From assembly GCA_949752795.1 (NCBI GenBank), contig OX457061.1, positions 7,313,239 to 7,377,238 of the forward strand: a DNA stretch of 64,000 bases, written 5' to 3'. How positions within the stretch are numbered: the first letter of the stretch is position 1; every line of letters starts with the position of its first letter. Both the position numbers and the translations under genes were made by a program. The notes beneath the pieces were generated by a model that had not been told where the DNA came from, searched no databases, and worked only from the letters and a program-made list of their open reading frames with translations. Source of the DNA: Hyperoodon ampullatus. Taxonomy: Eukaryota > Chordata > Mammalia > Artiodactyla > Ziphiidae. Shown piece by piece: positions 59,661 to 64,000 of the stretch.

Positions 59661-60147
59661 TTTTTTTTTAAATTTATTTTTTATTGAAGTATAGTTGAAT
59701 TACAATGTTGTGTTAATTACTGCTGTACAGCAAAGTGACTCAGACATACATTCTTTTTCATATTCTTTTCCATTATGGTTGATCACAGGGTATTGAATAT
59801 AGTTCCCTGTGCTATACAGTAGGACCTTGTTGTCTATCCATTCTGTATATACCAGTTTGCATCTGCTAATCCCAAACTCCCCATCCAACCCTCTCCCATC
59901 CCCCTCCCCCTTGGCAACCACCAGTCTGTTCTCTATGTCCCTGATTCTGTTTCTGTTTCATAGATAGGTTCATTTGTATCATATTTTATATTCCACATAT
60001 AAGTGATATCATATGATATTTGTCTTTCTCTTTGTGACTTACTTCACTTAGTATGATAACCTCTAGTTGCATCCATGTTGCTGCAAATGGCATTATTTCA
60101 TTCTTTTTCATAGCTGAGTAGTATTCTATTGTGTATATGTACCCCAT
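59661..60147 (-). mobile_element. Younger L1 LINE 3'-end insertion
   Basis: It begins with a T-run, then tgaagtatagttgaattaca, gtgctatacagtaggacctt, tccacatataagtgatatca and gttgctgcaaatggcattat, ending near tattctattgtgtatatgta. The site carries a near-match duplication: gtctcattctttt (from about 59652) and gcctcattctttt (from 60150). Confidence 0.85.
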
Positions 60148-60162
60148 TAGCCTCATTCTTTT

Positions 60163-60372
60163 TTTTTTTTTTTTTTTTTTGCGGTACGCGGGCCTCTCAC
60201 TGTTGTGGCCTCTCCTGTTGTGGAGCACAGGCTCCAGACGCGCAGGCTCAGCGGCCATGGCTCACGGGCCTAGCAGCTCCGCGGCATGTGGGACCTTCCC
60301 AGACCAGGGCACGAACCCGTGTCCCCTGCATCGGCAGGCGGATTCTCAACCACTGCGCCACCAGGGAAGCCC
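60163..60372 (-). mobile_element. CHR-type SINE, young subtype
   Basis: It runs from a long T-run and gcggtacgcgggcctctcac to gccaccagggaagccc. The duplication tagcctcattctttt lies at 60148-60162 and 60373-60387. Confidence 0.96.
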
Positions 60373-61501
60373 TAGCCTCATTCTTTTTGATGGCTGCATA
60401 GTATCCGATTGCCTAGATGTGCCATAAGCTATTTACCCAGCCCTACACTGATGATCTTGTTTGGCTATCTCACTATTAAGCAATGCCACAGTGAATATCT
60501 CTTTGTGTATCCCTTTGTACACATGTGAATATTTCTCTCAGATATATCCCAAGAAGTAAAACTAGAGAATCAAAGGGTGTAAGCATTTCAGCCTGTGCTG
60601 GATATTGTCAAATTGCCGTCTGGTAAGGTTTACTCACATACCCACCAACAGGCTGGTCTCAGAGCTGGCAGGAATGTTCATTCTTTTCATGTATATATTG
60701 GGCCTCAGGACTTTTTCTTTCATGCCTGACCTCGTTTTTTTCATTTGGGTGTATATCTTTGTCTTATTGCTTTGAAAGAGCTCTTTATATATTAAATATC
60801 TTATTTCTTTCTCTTATGTTGCAGTGTTCCTCTCTTTGTCTTTTAACTTTGCTCATGGGATATTTTGGTATAGAGAAATTTTTCATTTTTATGTAGTCAA
60901 TTCTGGTTTAGTGAATTATTTAGTTAAGTTCTAGACCTTAGGTTTCAGTCCCTTGGCTTAGCCTGGAGTGTTTTATAAGTGTCCTCAGCAAACAAGCGTA
61001 CAGATCCAATCTTCCTCTCAAAGTGGGGTGCTTCCAAAGCTGCAACATAAAGTCCTATTCCTGCACTTCAACTGGCATGACCTTGGGCAAGTCATTTTCT
61101 TTCTCTGGGTCACTGTTTTTCTACCAGTCAAATGGTGGGGATCAAATAATACCTCTTTTGTAAGGCTGCCAAGAGGATTAGATGGCACAAAAGTGCTTCT
61201 TAAACTTAGAGGGAGGTGTTTAAAGTGTGGAGTTGCTGCTATTTTGAGGGCTCCGTTGCACTGTGCTCCATGAAGGCATGCACTCTGTCTGGTTTCCCAC
61301 TGATCCCAGCCCTGGATGCTGGGCCTGGCACAGAGCAGGCTTTATGGCATGTGCTGGCGATGGAGATGAAAGAACTCACCCCACAGGAACTGACTCTGCC
61401 CCAAGGCTTGCTGCTGGAAGATGCTAGAATTGCCTGGATGCATCTGAGTGGGAGGGTGGGCCCAGGCTGAACCAGGCCACTGACCCCTGCTGTCCCGGCA
61501 G

Positions 61502-61651
61502 GGTTACCCACCCCTGACGAAGATCCTGGCCAGTTTCTTTGGGAAGTTGCTGGGACAGGACATAGACCCGCTCAAGAACGTGCTGGTGACTGTGGGTGCC
61601 TATGGGGCCCTGTTCACAGCATTCCAGGCCCTGGTGGACGAAGGAGACGAG
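61502..61651 (+). CDS. KYAT1: KYAT1 coding exon 3 (codons 68-117)
   Basis: The acceptor TCCCGGCAG| is followed by 50 codons from GYPPLTKILASFF to ALVDEGDE, then donor GACGAG|GTGAGT. It includes VTVGAYGALF, in which Tyr101 is the PLP-site tyrosine of the human enzyme. Human has Gly at residue 100 where this sequence has Ala; Ala also occurs in the paralogue KYAT3 as I recall it, so this is probably tolerated. Confidence 0.97.
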
Positions 61652-61731
61652 GTGAGTGGGCAAGGCCAGGGCTGGGTTGGGGTGAAGGGTCAGGGTGGTG
61701 CCGACCCCAGCCAATCTGATCCTTGTACCAG

Positions 61732-61818
61732 GTCATCATCATCGAGCCCTTTTTTGACTGTTATGAGCCCATGACATTGATGGCAGGGGGTCGCCCTGTG
61801 TTTGTGTCCCTGAAGCCG
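61732..61818 (+). CDS. KYAT1: KYAT1 coding exon 4 (codons 118-146)
   Basis: The acceptor TTGTACCAG| is followed by 29 codons from [13 protein letters not shown] to PVFVSLKP, then donor AAGCCG|GTAAGG. Phe125, which stacks on the PLP ring in the human structure, is present in EPFFDCY. It is only 80 bp downstream of exon 3, so intron 4 is very short. The junctions are phase 0. Confidence 0.97.
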
Positions 61819-62062
61819 GTAAGGATGCTGGCTGGGGTGTGGGTGGGCAGAGGGGTCCAAGGACTGTGCTGGGTTGAACCCTGGGAGGTGGGAAAAAAGG
61901 AAGGAAGTGAAGGAGGGCGGTTTCTCCAGGATGAGGAGAGGGGTGTCCAGAGCCCGAGAGGAGAGACAGTGGGGAGAGATACCTGGGGAGAGGAAGGCCG
62001 AATTTCTAGAGATGAAAGTCAGGTGGGTAAGTATTGCCACCCCCTCCCACCTCCTCTTGCAG

Positions 62063-62191
62063 AGACCCAAGCAGGACGGGGAACTGGATTCCAGCAGCAA
62101 CTGGCAGCTGGACCCCACGGAGCTGGCCAGCAAGTTCACGTCTCGCACCAAAGCCCTTATCCTCAACACACCCAACAACCCTCTGGGAAAG
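62063..62191 (+). CDS. KYAT1: KYAT1 coding exon 5 (codons 147-189)
   Basis: The acceptor CTCTTGCAG| is followed by 43 codons from [15 protein letters not shown] to NTPNNPLGK, then donor GGAAAG|GTACCT. The NTPNNPLG motif contains Asn185, which hydrogen-bonds the PLP ring hydroxyl in this fold. Codons 147-150 (RPKQ) differ from human GPIQ as I recall it. The next exon, starting near VFSREELE and later carrying the PLP lysine (Lys247 in human), is off the right edge. Confidence 0.96.
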
Positions 62192-62569
62192 GTACCTGAG
62201 AGACCTCCTCCGGGGACCCCTCCAGATTGGCTCACGTCCCTGCTCTGTTACTCTTGTGCTGCCATGGGGCCTCAGTTTCTTTGTCTGTGAAGTGGGAGGA
62301 CTACCTGCGATGAGCTCTGAGGACCGAAGCTCCCAGGGGTCCCAGGGCCTGGGGCAGGGATCCCCAGGGAAGGTATCAGGCCTTGGGTGGTGGAGTGGGC
62401 TGGACACCTCCATGACTTCCCCATGAACCTGGGCCAGTGACTTCACCTCTCCAGTTTCTCATCTGGAAAATGGGAACATGACAGAACTGATGTGAAGGAA
62501 GACCCAGGCCTCCATCTGTGTCTCTCCTTTACTGTCACACCATTATCACACTCACAATGCTTCTGACAC

Positions 62570-63200
62570 CAGATATGTGGGTTTTTTTCCCACGCTAAGC
62601 AATTCTGTGAGACCAGCTGGGTGTCCCACAAGTCAACTCAATTTAATTCAATTCTGACACTGTCTACCTGGAGATGGCGTCAGATCCCACAGGTTAAGGG
62701 CTCAGTCTCACAAGGCTGCCCCCCACCCCACTCCAGACACCAATCACAAGTCCAGGTTGTCACCTGTGCTTCTGACCTATGGTTGTAAATCTGGGGTGCC
62801 CACAACCCCCTCCTCGGTTCAATTAATTTGCTAGAGTGGCTCACAGGACTCAGGGAAACACCTACTTACAGTTACCAGTTTATTAAAGGATATGGTAAAG
62901 GATACAGATGAACAACCTGATGAAGACATGTAAGGTGAGGTCTGGGAGGTTCCTGAGCACAGGTGCTTCTGTCCCTGTGGAGCTGGGGTGTGTCAACCTC
63001 CTGGTACCTGGATGTGCTCACCCACCTGCAAGCTCTCTGAACCCTGTCCTATTGGGATTTTTATGGAGGCTTCAATTATCAGCTCCATTTCCAGCACCTC
63101 TGCCCTCTCTGGAGAAAATTCCAAACTTCCAATATGACTTCATCTTTCTGATGATCAGCCCCAATCCAAGAGCCAACTTAGAGTTGCCTCATTAGAACAA
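62570..63200 (-). repeat. LTR-like ancient repeat (family unresolved)
   Basis: Phrases such as gctagagtggctcacaggac, tcagggaaacacctacttac, gtttattaaaggatatggta and ttttatggaggcttcaatta recur in mammalian genomes in what I recall as an endogenous retroviral LTR. I could not name the family or confirm its ends. Confidence 0.4.
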
Positions 63201-63212
63201 AAATGCTTCTAG

Positions 63213-63623
63213 TGCTCTTTTTTTTTTAATTTATTTATTTTTGGCTGCATTGGGTCTTCGTTGCTGTGTGCAGGCTTTCTCTAGTTGCAGCTAGTGGGGG
63301 CTACTCTTTGTTGTGGTGCATGGGCTTCTCATTGCGGTGACTTCTTTTGTTGCGGAGCACAGGCTCTAGGTGCGTGAGCTTCAGTAGCTGCAGCACTCGG
63401 GCTCAGTAGTTGTGGCATGCGGACCCTAGAGCGCAGGGGCTTCAGTAGTTGTGGCATGCGGGCCCTAGAGCACGTGCGCTTCAGTAGTTGTGGCATGCGG
63501 GCTCAGTAGTTGTGGCTCATGGGCTCTAGAGCTCAGGTTCAGTAGGTGTGGCGCACGGGCTTAGTTGCTCTGCGGCATGTGGGATCTTCCCGGACCAGGG
63601 CTCGAACCCATGTCCCCTGCACT
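63213..63623 (-). mobile_element. CHR-type SINE, long subtype, interrupted
   Basis: It runs from tttatttatttttggctgca to ctgcactggcaggcggattctt. Its missing left end (aaccactgcgccaccaggga) reappears at 63979-64000 after another SINE. Internally a segment near 63390-63500 (tcagtagttgtggcatgcgg and related text) is repeated, so it is longer than its relatives. Confidence 0.9.
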
Positions 63624-63638
63624 GGCAGGCGGATTCTT

Positions 63639-63963
63639 TTTTTTTTTTTTTTTTTGGTTATAAATCTATTTATTTATTTATTTATTTATTTTTGGCTGTG
63701 TTGGGTCTTCATTGCTGTGCATGGGCTTTCTGTAGTTGTGGCGAGCGGTGACTACTCTTTGTTGCCATACGCAGGCTTCTCATTGCGGTGGCTTCTCTTG
63801 TTGTGCTTGTGGAGCACAGGTTCTAGGCTCGTGGGCTTCAGTAGTTGTGGCACGAGGGCTCAGTAGTTGTGGCTCACGGGCCCTAGAGCACAGGCTCAGT
63901 AGTTGTGGTGCACGGGCCCAGTTGCTCCGCGGCATGTGGGATCTTCCCAGACCAGGGCTTGAA
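63639..63963 (-). mobile_element. CHR-type SINE nested within a SINE (left end missing)
   Basis: It runs from a T-run and ggttataaatctatttattt to agaccagggcttgaa. The 15-bp ggcaggcggattctt occurs at 63624-63638 and 63964-63978, as a target-site duplication inside the older SINE. The element lacks its own usual left ~60 bp. Confidence 0.85.
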
Positions 63964-64000
63964 GGCAGGCGGATTCTTAACCACTGCGCCACCAGGGAAG

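Larger units (their letters stand above)
59540..60960 (-). mobile_element. Old L1 LINE split by a younger L1 and a SINE
   Basis: Left part 59540-59660 (aaatggactcatactctaag, cactaaatagtatgacatag). Right part from about 60380 (tttgatggctgcatagtatc, ccaagaagtaaaactagaga, gtcaaattgccgtctgg, and on to ctctttatatattaaatatc). Both read as reverse L1 ORF2/3' end and are separated by two later insertions. Confidence 0.7.
58315..61501 (+). other. KYAT1 intron 3
   Basis: It contains a minus SINE, a plus SINE and an L1 with a minus SINE at its edge, then a degenerate L1 and unique sequence (about 60960-61501) with a MIR-like piece at 61060-61200. It has no coding exon. Confidence 0.8.
62192..64000 (+). 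other. KYAT1 intron 6 (partial)
   Basis: No further KYAT1 exon is visible. The segment has a MIR-like part (about 62240-62480), an LTR-like repeat (about 62570-63200) and two nested SINEs to the window end. Confidence 0.8.

Overview
The window is nuclear DNA from a placental mammal, almost certainly a cetacean and probably a toothed whale. It is littered with CHR-type tRNA-derived SINEs, whose left ends read like ggcttccctggtggcgcagt. These are typical of cetaceans, hippos and ruminants, and one ~200-bp subtype looks specific to toothed whales. The genes match the block that is human 9q34.11, in inverted orientation: PHYHD1 and LRRC8A run on the minus strand and KYAT1 (CCBL1) on the plus strand. 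There is no bacterial-style gene content, CRISPR array or complete mobile-element gene. Nearly all open reading frames here are chance frames in introns or repeats; only nine coding exons are supported.

Layout. 1-3.74 kb: the first two coding exons of PHYHD1 (minus strand), with the rest of the gene off the left edge. 3.74-6.69 kb: a short intergenic stretch that should hold the PHYHD1 promoter. 6.69-33.1 kb: LRRC8A (minus strand), complete in coding sequence: a 3' UTR and final coding exon (codons 720-810), a 5-kb intron, the large exon holding codons 1-719, a 17-kb 5' intron and a probable non-coding first exon. 32.6-33.3 kb: a CpG-rich head-to-head promoter shared by LRRC8A and KYAT1, containing an ETS-CRE composite site. 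33.2-64 kb: KYAT1 (plus strand), with a probable non-coding first exon, a 22.6-kb intron full of repeats, and coding exons 1-5 (codons 1-189 of about 422); the rest lies off the right edge.

The products do not form a pathway. LRRC8A is the obligatory subunit of the volume-regulated anion channel. KYAT1 is a PLP-dependent kynurenine aminotransferase / cysteine-S-conjugate beta-lyase. PHYHD1 is an Fe(II)/2-oxoglutarate dioxygenase. The clear regulatory link is the shared LRRC8A/KYAT1 promoter.

The rest is intronic or intergenic DNA. Repeats are very uneven: about 13 kb (3.1-16.3 kb) has no CHR SINE or L1 that I can see, while the KYAT1 introns are dense with SINEs and L1 fragments, several nested with readable target-site duplications. 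I found no convincing undescribed biological system. The most useful observations are the bidirectional promoter grammar, the nested insertions that give relative ages, and inverted SINE pairs in KYAT1 introns.
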